64,000 nucleotides of DNA from assembly GCA_963969395.1 (NCBI GenBank), contig OZ017795.1:20007063-20071062 (forward strand), given 5' to 3'. The DNA comes from Pseudoscleropodium purum (taxonomy: Eukaryota > Streptophyta > Bryopsida > Hypnales > Brachytheciaceae). The translations under genes and the position numbers were made by a program. Positions 37,430 to 50,117 of the stretch are shown one piece after another. The notes below the pieces were generated by a model. That model did not search any database. It was not told the origin of the DNA and saw only the letters and a list, made by a program, of their open reading frames with translations. The first letter of the stretch is position 1; each line of letters starts with the position of its first letter.

Positions 37430-37995
37430 AATACTAACAATGTGGAACTTTGATTATTTGAGCTGAAGGTGGAAGGAGAAAGAGAAAAATTTGACCAACA
37501 AGATATGAATCTTTACCTCCATACTTTTTTATAACTGAGATTATTTGACGTAGTTTACGAACATGCTATGCATATTTGCATGAATTGTGGTAGCAATAGA
37601 TTGACCGGCTTATTTGACCAAAATATAAAAAGGCTTAGTTAAAGAACTATGTGTATTATTTTTAAATATTATCTTGGAATGATTAGGTCTAAATCATACA
37701 TTGCTTCAAATGATTTGACCAGATTATTTGACCTCCCTTAGAATACTATATAAGATATGGGACTTCATTCATTATGTCTGCATACATTCAGTAAAGGACT
37801 GTCCACCAAATTCAATTCCTAGGAATAAGAGTGAAAACCTACCTCTTAGTTGATAATAAGTAAAAACTTATATATATATTTTTCCTATATTTTCAATTAC
37901 ATGTGACCATAGTCACACAAACGTTAGACTTCTTGACTTTTCCTTAGAATTGACCTCCTATACTAGTATTCCCTTAATTTTGTTGAAAATACAAA
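37430..37995 (-). repeat. Dispersed ACTAGTATA repeat, copy 1
   Basis: Read on the minus strand it starts gggaatactagtatagg at about 37975 and then runs parallel to 43424-43990 for some 560 bp (gtgtgactatggtcacatgta, ttttcactcttattcc, taatcattccaagataata, tacacatagtt). It is probably a terminal segment or LTR-like part of an element. Type unknown. Confidence 0.5.
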
Positions 37996-40900
37996 ATTTA
38001 CATTACATTACAAAAACAAGAGCAAAATGGCCTCGAGTCAACCAAGCAAAAAAATAATGAAAAGGGCTGCAAATTGAGAAGAGAGGTCTTTTATATGTTT
38101 CCAAGGCCTCTTCCTTTTTCAAATTATCTAACAAACTAACCTAAGAAAAATTAATAATGAAATTCTAAAATTTTACTTTACTATTGTGATTTGTCTTAAC
38201 TTTTGGAGAGATGCTGCAACTGCCAAACAGATTATGCCGTTATCCTTAGAAGATCCAAATTATTTTGCAAATATCCCTAGCCCCTAATTTCCAAGCCATT
38301 TTGCAAGCAAAAGCCAACAATTTGCAAATCAATGAAAAGATAGAAAATCCAAATATTGGAGTTTGCCTTTTCATTAGATTTTGACTAGCTTGGATTGTTT
38401 GTAAGGTACAAGATAGTAAGAAAAGAGTCCAAGTTGACTTCATTCAAACATTGTATACTCTTGGTACGTCAATGAACTCATTATATATTTTAAAATTTTA
38501 TTAATAATCATTATTATTGCTAGTTTTGGTACTTACCACTGTTGAAATGTCTTGAAATTTGGATGGGCATTTATTTAGGCTAAAATACACTATCTTAATG
38601 TTTAGTCAAATTTCTACTACTAAATAATTTCTATGAATTTTCCAATGTTGGTAAACATGATTGACTTCCCATAGAGTCATCTTCTGTTATTCAAAAAATT
38701 ATAAAACTTTTAGGGTAATCTCTAAAAAGACCCCAAATACTAAGGACAACTGAATTTTTTTACTTTGCATTAATAGTAGGAGGATCTAAATTCATACTTT
38801 TGATTTAATTTCTTTAAGGAAGAATCATTCCTCTATTAGAGAATCTTCACAAACCAACTTTGTTGTTGAATTCATGGTGTGTATTTAAGCTAAAATATTT
38901 CTATATTCAATCCCTAGATTGTGTTTTACTTGAATCAAAAAAATTTACGTGCATAGTACAAAGTGATTTTTCTAATTCTTACTAATTGGATAGTGATATA
39001 CATGTGGATTTCGTGTACAAGTTTCTAAGACTTAGTAGGACTTTTGACAATTTGTACTATCACTCATTTAACTTGTGATTTGTCACATGCATTTCAAGGA
39101 TAAATCCGATAATACTCTAATTTAGGTGTTTTCTACTACTTTGGGTCATTGAAGCTCAAACCTATGATCTCAAATCCTTGACTAACATTCTAAAACCTAA
39201 TTAGACACTGAAAATGATAAATGGAAATGCTTAAAGCACTTTTGGACTTTTAGAAAATAGTACACCATATTTGTAGGGACTTCTACTAAACACAACATCA
39301 ATACTCTTTTCAGATCTTTTTTGAATGAAAATACTAATAAAAATGAGCAAAAGAAAAAATTCAAGGTTTAGGTGACAACTACGGGGCTTACAATTGATGA
39401 CTTTGAAAGCCTTGAATGTGGCTTTTGGCATTGCCTCTTTTAGAAACCAACAATTGTTGTCTACAACAACACTAAAGTCTTACAAAAGTGCAAATTGGAA
39501 GTTGGAGTCTAAGATGGAAACATAAGCTATGTTTTTGCATCCATTTAAATCCACACTTTGTATTGTTGGTGATAAAAAGACCATCAAATATCGATTTCAT
39601 TAGGTTTGGCATAATTATTTTCTCTTTTAGCTATAAAAAACTTAGAATAAAGCAATACTTGATTCTACTTCTGACAAGGGGTTCTTCAAGCTTTGTTTGC
39701 TCAACAAACTAGACGATAGTCTTCTCTTTGTTGCCTCAAGTGTTTTTTTTTTTATAGATTTTGAATGTATAGGATCTTTTTCTCAAAACTTTCATTTGAT
39801 TACTAAGGTTAGTGAGTAGTATAGGTTACATGGCAAGCATCCCCATGACTTACTCTTCTTCTTCTAGTCTTATCTAGATTGGTTGTTGTTTTAAAAGTTT
39901 TTTCAATGCTAAAATTATTTTTTAATAGATAATTTGGAAGCAGGAGTTTTGTATTAGAATTGAATTCATCTCCCTTACAAACTTGGCAATGTGATTTGTT
40001 TATGAAATTCCTTACCATGAAAATGAAGCCTTTGTATTTAACTATGTATTTTAGCTTGGTCGAGGAGAGGGTCCAACCAATTGGACTGCCTCCCTATCCA
40101 ATTGGTCTAAGTTAATTTTTAATTTTAATTTTTAGTTTTGTTTGTATGTTGTTTCTTTGATCCATTACTTTATTATAAGATCAACAAATAGGTTGGAAGG
40201 TACTTCTATACCAAGAAGTTTGCTATAAAAACTATATTCATGAATCTATTATCTAGCCAAGATCATTAGCCATTCAATCAATTCTATTTCAAGGACTTAA
40301 CACATAACTCAATTAATTTGAATAATAAACTCCAATCCAACAATCGTCATGACAAGGCCACTAAACTCAACATTCTAAATTGACAAAATTCAACTTTAGA
40401 CTTATCACCAATTAGGCAACACCTAACAATCAATTGTTTACATACCATCAATTTTCTATCTCAAATTTTCACAGCAATTAGACAATCACTAGTTAACATC
40501 AAGGTTGGAAATTAGCTATAGACCATTGTAAGGCAATTTGCTTATCTATATCTTGCATATATGAATCAACTAACAATATATATACAAACAGTTTTCGATC
40601 AAGTAAAATGGTCATTAATATTTATAATTTTTTATCTTCTTTAATTGTTCTAGAAATACTTCATTTAATTTACTTTATGCAATTTGACTTCCACACTACC
40701 CAACTCATCCATCAACCCAACAACTACTCTCACAATCCTTCCCGAACATCACCAATTATATGTCTATGGATTGATTTGCTAAATCAATTTGCCACTAATA
40801 TATTCTTTTCAACTTGCCAATCTCATAGATGCACTGTAAGACCACCCATAGTTTAGTAGGATAAAACAACAATTAATTGACGATTTTAAATTCAAAAAGG

Positions 40901-41454
40901 AATCTACAAATTTATATAGTTAGTTAAATAACAATAATTCAGCCATTTCATACAACGCAAATTGCAAATAGATAAGAACACAATACAAATATACATATAT
41001 ATAAAATAGAATTGATTGAAGGAATGCACTAATACAAAAATTGTCAATGAGTCATATATACAAATTTGACTTTGATATGAATTAAAGAAGGAAAAAAAAC
41101 TTGCCCTTGGTAAATAGCCCAAGGATCATATAGCAACTTGCCCAATGTTTGATCTAAAAGGACACCAAACTTATTAGCCACCCTTTTAACCCTGTCAATT
41201 GTCTTTTACAAACCTAATTTAGGTCTTCCTACATTTATATGAATTGTTTAGCAATTTGGCACTTCAAAATTGAATTAGAACGGCTTATCTATTGTGAAAG
41301 GTAATAAAAGGTCAAAAAGGCAAGTTGCTCAAAACTTTCTATGTCTATACAAGCATTTGCACAAATTTATAAGTTGCATAATTATGGCCAATATAAAATG
41401 CATGGGAGTGTTATAAATTTTCTAGCAAATATCAATAAAATACAATCAACCCTT
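37996..41454. other. AT-rich intergenic DNA, no gene seen
   Basis: The only frames are short and lysine/phenylalanine-rich, as expected by chance in AT-rich DNA. The 40.0-40.9 kb part is full of caattgga and caattaga words, a style shared with 46.8-48.1 kb, so both may come from the same old repeat. Confidence 0.4.
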
Positions 41455-41636
41455 CCTTTTTTACCTGAGGATGTTGGAACAATAGGAAATTAGAGATTCT
41501 TCTAAAACACCATTTAGTGTATAAATCTCCTTATATATCTGGAAATGTGTGCTCTAATGTGATTATGTTAGCACTAAAAGATTTGTTGAAGAATCCATTG
41601 AATAGAAAATTAAATGTTTGAATTCATCTTTATGGA

Positions 41637-42282
41637 ATAGTTTGTTTGCCATACATCTCCAAACAAAAATTGAAAATGTAGTTATTAGGCACTCAAGGTG
41701 TATAGTGACATTATGCACTCCCCCCCTCAATTGTTATTTTAAATTTTTTATTTTACCACCCCCACCTATTATTTAGAATTTGATTAAATTTTTTTTATCT
41801 CAACCCCCCTCACCCCCACCCCCTCTTGTAATCTTCAAAATCAAAGTTCTCGACAAACAATATGGGACAATTGACCCCGTATCCAATACTATATTCGTAT
41901 TCAGTACCTGTATTCAGTATCCATATTCAATATCTGTATTCAATATGCATATCTAGTACCTGTATTCAATACCCGTATTCAATATCCGTATTCAATACAC
42001 ATATTTAATACTTATATCCAGTACCCGTATCCGTATTTGTATTTGTATTCAGTATTTGTATTTTATATTTGAACGGCTCATATTAAATTTCACAAGATCA
42101 ACATCTTGTGATTTTTTGAGAAATCAATGTCAATTTTGAGGGTAAACATTTTTTTTCAAAAAAATCAACGACTCACAAATTTTTTGAGAGAGGAGGGGGG
42201 GAACTAATGATTAACTGGGGTGGCAGGCGAGTTTCAGTGTATAGTTTGTTTGCCATACATCTCCAAACAAAAATTGAAAATG
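41637..42282. repeat. 562-bp insert between perfect 42-bp direct repeats
   Basis: The 42 bases at 41637-41678 recur without mismatch at 42241-42282 (starting atagtttgtttgccatacat). The two copies are continuous with helicase sequence on their outer sides. Between them is foreign DNA: C-rich runs near 41720 and 41810, a 12-bp minisatellite (41877-42069) and a G-rich run near 42193. The 42-bp length is far beyond usual DNA-transposon target duplications. Confidence 0.75.
41877..42069 (+). repeat. Minisatellite of about 12 bp, roughly 15 units
   Basis: The unit is approximately GTATTCAGTAYC with variants (gtattcaatacc, atattcaatatc, gtattcagtacc). Order and spelling vary but the 12-bp period is regular over about 190 bp. 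It lies inside the 562-bp insert. Confidence 0.75.
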
Positions 42283-43423
42283 ATATTTTTGAAGATGACA
42301 TTGCAAACCAAGACCAGAAGATACTTTTATTAAAGTGATGGTGCATAATTTTTTAGATTCTAAAATCATGCAAGATTTTGATTAAACACCATTGATTGCA
42401 CCTAATGAAAATGGTTTATTTTTTGCTCCTAATGAAGGATCCTATCCTATAGGAATCTTCAAGGATAAACATAGTGAAGAACTTAACTATTGCACAAAAG
42501 TCATGATTTTGCTACATATATTCAAAACATTGTTTTCAAAGCAATTAATATGAGTGAAAAATTCAATTATCAAATTGCTACAACAATACAAGAAGACTAT
42601 CATGAAGAATGGGATTGTGATGATGTAGAAGTAGATACAATGGATTTGTGTACAAGTACAAAGAACATTGAGAAATATGATCTTGCTTCATATATATATA
42701 AAACACCACATGCAAGACATTGCACCAACTAGAATTTTGAACATTGTACTTTTCAAAAATGTTAATTTAATTAATTAATGAATGAAATTTTTTTGAATTA
42801 TACTACAATCTAAATGAAGAACAAAGAGAAATTTACAATGATTTCATATACAAAAAGCATGTTAAGACAAATTATCCTATATATTTATTTCTAACCATGG
42901 TACTAGTACTCATAAAGCATTTACATTACAATTTATCATACAAGGATTATTGTGGTTTTATCATAGTGATATATAATTAGATCATTTAAAATCTAAAGCA
43001 CTATTGATGGAATATATTAAAAAAAATTGCATTTAATATAAATAGATGTACTATACATTCAGCTTTACACATTTCAATAAATCAATCACCATCAAACATT
43101 GGAAAATTATCATCAAAATTGATAAATTAATTAATAAATCAAGACAAACAAATATAATTTATAGTAATAGATGAAATATTGTTTGTTGAAGCAAGGATGT
43201 TGGATGAAATTGACTAAAGACTTCATTCTATTCAACATGTTCAAAACAAATATTTGGGTGGATTAGACATTATAGTTTGGGGTGATTTTTATCAAGCACC
43301 TTTAGTTAAAGATAAGTGGATCTTTTGAAAATTAAATCATGGACTAACTTCTTTAGCACCTAGTTTTTGGTATGTATAATGTAAATTTTGTCTATTTGTC
43401 AAAATTCAAGGAATACTAGTATA

Positions 43424-43990
43424 AGGGGATAAATCCTAAAAAAGTACAATAAATCTAACTTTTCAGTGATTAAGGTCACATGTATTTGAAAATATATGTA
43501 TATATGTAATTTTTATTTGTTAATTAGCTACAAATAGATTTTCACTCTTATTCCCAAGATAAAAATTTAGTGGCCAATGCTTTACCAATGTATGTAAATA
43601 CAATATATGAAGTTCCAATCTTATCTAAGATTCTACAAGGTGTTCAAATAGTCTGGTCAAAACTTCAAGTTTGGTTAAATCATCTTATGTAATGAAAGCT
43701 CTAAAACCTAATCATTCCAAGATAATACTTTGAAAATATTACACATAGTTCATTAATTATATCATTTTATTTATTTAGGTCAAATTGGTCCAGTATATTC
43801 TCACTATGAGCAAAACTAATGCAAAATGTCTAAGTTTGTCAATTCTATGTCAAATTGTCCCAATTAATGCAAAGTATGGTGAATTTAGGTTTTATACCCA
43901 AATTTTGTTAGCTCCCTAAGCTTTTCTCTAATTCGTCAAGGTCAAATTATCAAATGGTGAACTTGTCCAATTTCCACAAATATTGTTAAT
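43424..43990 (+). repeat. Dispersed ACTAGTATA repeat, copy 2
   Basis: It starts aatactagtataagggg exactly where helicase sequence ends. It shares gtgattaaggtcacatgtat, ttttcactcttattcc, aatcattccaagataata and tacacatagtt with copy 1 (37430-37995, minus) and, more loosely, with 51815-52350. A shorter fragment is at 46186-46330. Confidence 0.5.
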
Positions 43991-46900
43991 TCAAACACAA
44001 ACATTATAACAAATTACCATTTGGACCAAATTTAAAGAAATTTAAGACTAAAATACTAAAATAATTTACAAATCAACCAAACTTGAAAAACCTAAAACCA
44101 AACACTTGAAATTTATAAAATCATGATAAATGGCCTTAAATCATAGTTTATAGATCTATTAGCATATATATGCATCTATAAATGTGTACAAAACTATATA
44201 AACAAAGGCCTAGGACCTAAATATATGATAAAGAGGTCCAATGTTCATTTGTTAGAATCTATAGCTACACAACTACCATAGACTGTTGAATCCTTAATTT
44301 CGTCTAATCATAGTTTGTAACTTCGGCATTTAATAACTTATGTTTATTTTCTTTGATTTGAAAAATTTCAACTTTTATTTGGACTAATTTTTCTTTTTTC
44401 TCTACTAATATAAAATACACCCTCTCCTATTAGTGAATTGGATCAATATTTAAGATTTTGATACCTCCATTGTCATATTAAGAGCATTTGCCTCGGGAAA
44501 TCATAAGGATATAAGCTGCGATTTGAAATGACTTAGGAATCGAGTACGTGTAGTTGCAATTAAATTTTCAACCTCAAACGTCAAATCTTCTATTTGGTCT
44601 TGAAGCTTCTTCCCACTAGCCTATTTTGATGTGGTTAAAGTGGATTTAAGGATAAAAGTAGGGATAAGAAACCACAGAATATGAGATGGATAAAATAGGA
44701 CAGCTAGACCATGAGCTAAACCATCTAAAAGATTGTCTACTAAACTTTCAAACTCTTAGTGACTAGCTTTAAGAACCAAACTTCACCGTGAAAATAAACA
44801 AGTCTCGAGCATGTGGGCCATTAACCCCACTTCATCATCTAGTCTCGATCATGTGAGTAATTAACCCTACTTCATCATCCACGACACAAAATGAGGCTGG
44901 CGTTGGTATAACATAAGCCAAATAGACATACAAAAAAAATCTTCAAAATTTTTTTTGATCTCTAACTTCAACCTTCAATTCTCAAGCTAAACTTTGGATG
45001 AGCGCCACTATTTTTCCACAACTTCAAATGAGGTGAATGACAGCTTTTTGGAAAGTTAACAAAAACTTCTACTCTCCTCTAAATTTCAAGTAATTTTAAA
45101 ACTCTATCTAACTTCTATCACCATTTAAAATTTCGGCCTTGAGAAAAGAAAAGTAGCAAACTCTCTTTGACTTTCACACTCACAATCCATTCATAAAAAC
45201 TAAAAATATATTAAATGATATCTTCATAAAAAGATAATACAATTTTCTATATTCCCTTCAAATCTCATTACAAATCAAAAACCTATTTGTCTTTTATAAT
45301 CTGTCAAAGTGTCTGCTTTTTAATTTCAAAGGCAACAAACCTTCTTCTATTCAAACTAGTACAACTTTTGATTTGCAATTCTAAATTAAACAAGTGAAAT
45401 CAATTTAAAAACTACACACTATGATACATGACTTTTTAAAATTTCATTATAAAATTTTTCAAACTCACAATAAAATGGGCCTTCAAACATTCGGGTCCTC
45501 TTTAAATTCACAACAGGAGAGAAGATGAATAGTGCTCACTTCTTTCTCCACCTTATCTTCACTTTAATCACACAAATAAATGGGGTTAGTCCCTAACTCA
45601 CTCCCAAAGCTACAACATCAATAATAGAGCACTTATTTGATTCTACAACTATCTTTTCATCTTTACGTTTGATAGATTTACTTCAAGTTCACCTAGAAGA
45701 CAAACTATTTGAATATTTCCTTCATATTATTTTACAAATACAAATTATTGAAGGAAATCACTCCATCTATGGGATGAAGAACTAAAATCCAACACATATC
45801 TTATAGGGATAAAAAACTAGAGCTCCAATCAAAATATTACTCCATCTGCAAGAATTTAAGGATATATTTAATGGTAGCAACAACATAATTAGCATGATCC
45901 GCCTTAATTAAAGGATTGACTGACCCTTTTAACCGTTGTTGATGGCCACAACTCCCTTTGATAGGCCTCACCATGGAATAATATTGCTTATTGTTTAAAC
46001 CTTCAAAACATCCTTTAAATGTGGCTTCACGATTGTTGAGCTCAACATATCTAACTTACAACAAAATCATCAATGCTTGAACGTCACGTTGAATATTATC
46101 GTGCCATCATTTCTCCACGCAAGGTTGTTTTGGTGGTCAAGATGATTGTAATGTAGATTTTTCTTATTTACAAAACATAAGGTTACTAGTATAGAGAGTT
46201 AATTCCTAAAAAAAGGTCAAATAGTCTAACAGATGTGTGACTAAGATCATTTTATTTTGGATTTTGTATATTTATTTGTATACTTATTTGAATATTTTCT
46301 AATCAATTTTAAAGAAAACAAAACTCCAAGGAATAATTCTAATGTCAATTTTTCTAGTCTAAAATATAATGTTTATTATAAATTTAATGTATGGCATCTT
46401 AATCCTACCTAGTGTGTGGCTCAAGTCAAATTCCACATCAATTTGTAAGGAATGGTCAATTTATTATGCATGCTCTAGCCACTGAATATGTTTATATTTA
46501 TATATATATTTGTTCACATTCATATCCATACAATATATTAAACTTTGAATTTATAAACAATTAAATGATTTTTATTTCATCATTCATCTACATGCTTTTA
46601 CTTGGTAATGCTCTTTATAGCAATTTTGTTTATACAATGTATTCCACATATATATATTTCTATCTCACATGAATTTAAGTACAAAAAATTTCTTTTTCAT
46701 ATTTTATTTTGTTCTTTCTTTTTATCTTTTTATTTAGATTTTTACAAAATCACCAGGTCAATTCACATGGTTTCTTTATTAAATCTTGATAATTGGTCAA
46801 TTAGCTCTAATATCAAACTACATAGTAATGGACTTAAGACCCTATGAACGTCCATTGTCCAATTCCCATGGTTTTGTCGACTTGCCACCTACCAGCTACT

Positions 46901-48390
46901 ATATAATTGATTTGACCTTGACTATAAACTAAGCAATTGGACTTTATCACACTCACAATTGATATTCTAATTTCTCATTTGTCCATCAGCTTAGTCAACT
47001 AAACTTAACAAGCAACTCATTTTGCTTCTACAACAATTCCATTCTCACATTACAATTGGACTCAAGCCAATATTAAAACAACTTACAATAAAATTGATTT
47101 GACCAGTAAAATTCCCAAATCGATTGGACTTTTGCTCAGCCTGATTTGCTTCACAGACCGAAATCAATTCATTTAGTGAGCTTGTAGGTCGATTAGACTC
47201 CACCTTAGCTTATGTCTGCAACACCATCTTGACGAGTCAACTACCAATGCTTAACTAGCCATTGAATCTTGAATCCATGCAATCAAACTTTGAAAATTTT
47301 ATCTTACAAACAAATCATACAAATTCCAATTCACTGAATCTTAATTATTCACTCAACTACAAGGATCCCCTCTTCAACTTTCACTTTGTCAATTGGATTG
47401 ACACCAAGTCATCTTTTGGTAATTTACATGTACATAACTCTTAATTCAGTTTTCAAACTCATTCAATCACACATATTACTAAGTGAACCTCCACCTAATT
47501 GACTCAATTTCTAATACTGACCACAATATATAATCAATCATCTTCAATCTTACACTGCATTCAAATTGATCCCTAAGCAACTAGACCATACAAGCCATCC
47601 GCAATTCAAGTTAACCTTCTTTCTCAACTTGACTACAAATCCTCACACTTCTTCGATTGTGTCAAACAACAAAATTCACATCTATGAACCATACACATTT
47701 AGTCAACTAGACCGCACCACATTGGTGCTAAACAAACAACCAACAATCTACCCAATTGCTAAATAAAATTACACAGCAATTGAACTATCTGTTTACATAT
47801 GATTCACATGTACAGAAATTCAAGTATACATTCAACTGCAAATAGACAATCATACTTTTGAAAGCTGTAGATTCAATTAAAAGTTTGAGCACAAAGTACA
47901 TAAAGTCTTACAACAACTTGTAAGAATTTCCCTTCAAGAAATTAAACCTTTGAACTTATAGTCTCAAAATTTGCAGTAGATAATTATTTGTTCTTTTTAC
48001 AATCGTAGCGTTCATTTGACCCTCGCTCATATCCTGTCAATTCGACTCTTTCAAAATTTATTTCTATTTGCATCTATTTCCCTTCTAAAGCAAATTTTAT
48101 AAGGCTAATCGACTTGAAAATGTGAATGAATCAACTTGACAACTCTATTTATACTTAAAAATCAAATGGACTAAAAAAAACAAAAAACTGAGGTTCACAA
48201 TGGCTCAGCATCATCTTCTGGTCGTCCATGTAGCAATGAAAGACCTAATGGTAGTTATGGTTGATCCAGCAGTTGCGATAAAGAAAATTCAAACTCATGC
48301 TCCGGTTGAGATTCTTCATCTTGAGACTAAAAAAAACCCTTCCAATTCAACATAGTATAATCTAAAATAAAAAATGAAGAAGAAGAATAT

Positions 48391-48712
48391 CAGGGTTGAC
48401 AGGACGGTTGGATGTCCGGATGCGGACTCTATGTCCGCAGCGTCCGCTGACATTCGCAAGTCTAGCGGACGCAGCGTCCGCCTGGACCGCTTGACTCCTT
48501 CGACCGCTGACCATCTCCCCCGTCCGCTTCCCCGACTGCCCTATTCCAACCGTCCCACGGTCGCCCGTCCGCCCCGCCCGTCTGCCGTGGCTGAGGCGTC
48601 CGCTTTTCGACGGCGGAAAGGACGCTGCGTCCGTGCGGATGGACATCCGACCGTCCGGACGTTCGAGTTACGGACGCCTTTTTCAGGCGGACGTAGAGAT
48701 TCGTCAATCCTG
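48391..48712. mobile_element. 322-bp hAT MITE with perfect 8-bp target duplication
   Basis: The ends are CAGGGTTGAC (48391-48400) and GTCAATCCTG (48703-48712), inverse of CAGGATTGAC: 9 of 10 match. AAGAATAT flanks it on both sides (48383-48390 and 48713-48720), a perfect 8-bp duplication as made by hAT transposases. The interior is very GC-rich for this window, with many GGCGGACG/CGTCCGCC-type words. The right 20-27 bp (CAGGATTGACGAATCTCTAC on the minus strand) match the element end at 54929 in 24 of 27 positions. The frames crossing it are composition artefacts. Confidence 0.85.
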
Positions 48713-50117
48713 AAGAATATCAAATGAGATGAAGCTTTCAAGTGAATCCTTCTCTATATAGTTGCTTGTAATGACAAACAAAAGGCATCACCTTGAAGCC
48801 ACCTCAAATGATGTCATCTTCTTTATAATGTTACAAACATTCAAACCTATCTAAATAATGTGAATATACATATTCTACAAAATGTTTGCATTTGTCACAC
48901 GACACTATGAAGAAGGTCGGATCACAAACATTCGTCCTCTCTCCAAATTTCCAGATTGCAACCAAATTTATTGAAATTTGTTTTTGAATCACACTCAATC
49001 ACTCAATCTCAACCTGTATAATCCTTCTCTACAACAAATTGGTACAAACTTGTAAAATTTGGATTTTTTGGAGGAGAAGCTAAACTAAGTGTGGCAGCAA
49101 CTTCCACGATTTAATTTTGCCTACAAATTTGTAAGTGATTTGTCCAAATTTATTTATGTAATCAATTAATTTGATCTCTTATTCTCTCTATATTTACAAA
49201 TTTAATTAGTTGGTGGGATTTTGATGCTTTGATAGGCACCAAATTTTCCTATTTCCAAACTCCATTTCATCCACTCCTTTGTTTACAAACTCCTTCAAGA
49301 TCTTATTTAGATTTACTAATTCTCTGCACCAAATTGATTACAAACAATTTTACAACTTCAAATATTCACAATTTGTCTCACCACCTCCCATTTGTAATTT
49401 AGCGTTTTTCCATTGTAGCATCCAAATCTGGATGTCAGAAAAAAAATTGGTAGGTGGATTGCTTAGGTTTGGGAAACCTCCAACTCCTTGCATCGCTAGC
49501 TTGTGTATCTTGAATCCAAGAGATTCCAATGCCCTCCAAGTAATTTCACATTGTCACTAAGAACATTAGAACAAGTACTCAACTTCACAAATCAATTTCA
49601 AACCCGCGGTACATTCAGTCCTAATAGGTACGTGAATTCACGTCTTCACACAAAATTTCTCCTCATTACTTGCAACAAATTTTCTAACACTACACAATTA
49701 TACTAGATCAAATTACAAAATCAAGAGAATGAATATATTTAAATTATAGAAAAATTATAGTGAGTTGTTTGCCCTACAACTAAATATAATTTTGAAAAAA
49801 ACAAAATTTATAATGGTAATGGTGACCGGTTATACCTTATTTAAAAAGGTGTGATCTAAAATCACATCCCATTCATCCTATTTTTATTTTTTATTATTTT
49901 ATTTTTATTTTTCATCCATCCTAACTACAATAACTTTATTTACACTATTGAATATCTTCGAACTTTAAAGCTAACTTTAATTCCATTTCTTTTACTGAAA
50001 GGGCCCTTAATAGGCTCCTTTTTCAATTTTTCCTATAATTACTAATTTTTTGCTAAAATTTTTGTGCACAATATGAATGTATAAAGTATTATAAATTAAC
50101 TATTGTAATGCTACAAA

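Larger units (their letters stand above)
41456..43420 (+). pseudogene. Helitron-like Pif1 helicase, 5' part, broken
   Basis: Pieces in different frames read like a Helitron RepHel protein: LPEDVGTIGN (about 41461), YPIGIFKDKHSEELNY (about 42440), DTMDLC and YKTPHARHCTN (42635-42730), LNEEQREIYNDFIYKKHVKTNY (about 42814), a ruined Walker A (GTSTHKAFT, expected GTGTGKS/T) followed by IIQGLL, TIHSALHI (about 43060), and GLDIIVWGDFYQAPLVKDKW (about 43265). Many stops and frameshifts mark it as dead. A 562-bp insert splits it at 41679-42240, and it stops abruptly near 43420. The product would unwind DNA during rolling-circle transposition. Family assignment rests on recognised motifs, not a search. 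Confidence 0.7.
43424..50117. mobile_element. About 6.7 kb of DNA interrupting the helicase
   Basis: Helicase coding stops at 43420 (CLFVKIQ) and resumes at about 50112 with MLQNDSMFIDMLN, the expected continuation. The inserted DNA begins with the ACTAGTATA repeat (43424-43990), has a partial second copy at about 46186-46330 and the hAT MITE at 48391-48712, and otherwise is AT-rich without recognisable genes. No reverse transcriptase, gag or terminal repeat pair is visible, so its nature and number of insertions are unknown. A local duplication at 44800-44880 (attaaccccacttcatcatc, attaaccctacttcatcatc) is noted. Confidence 0.5.
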
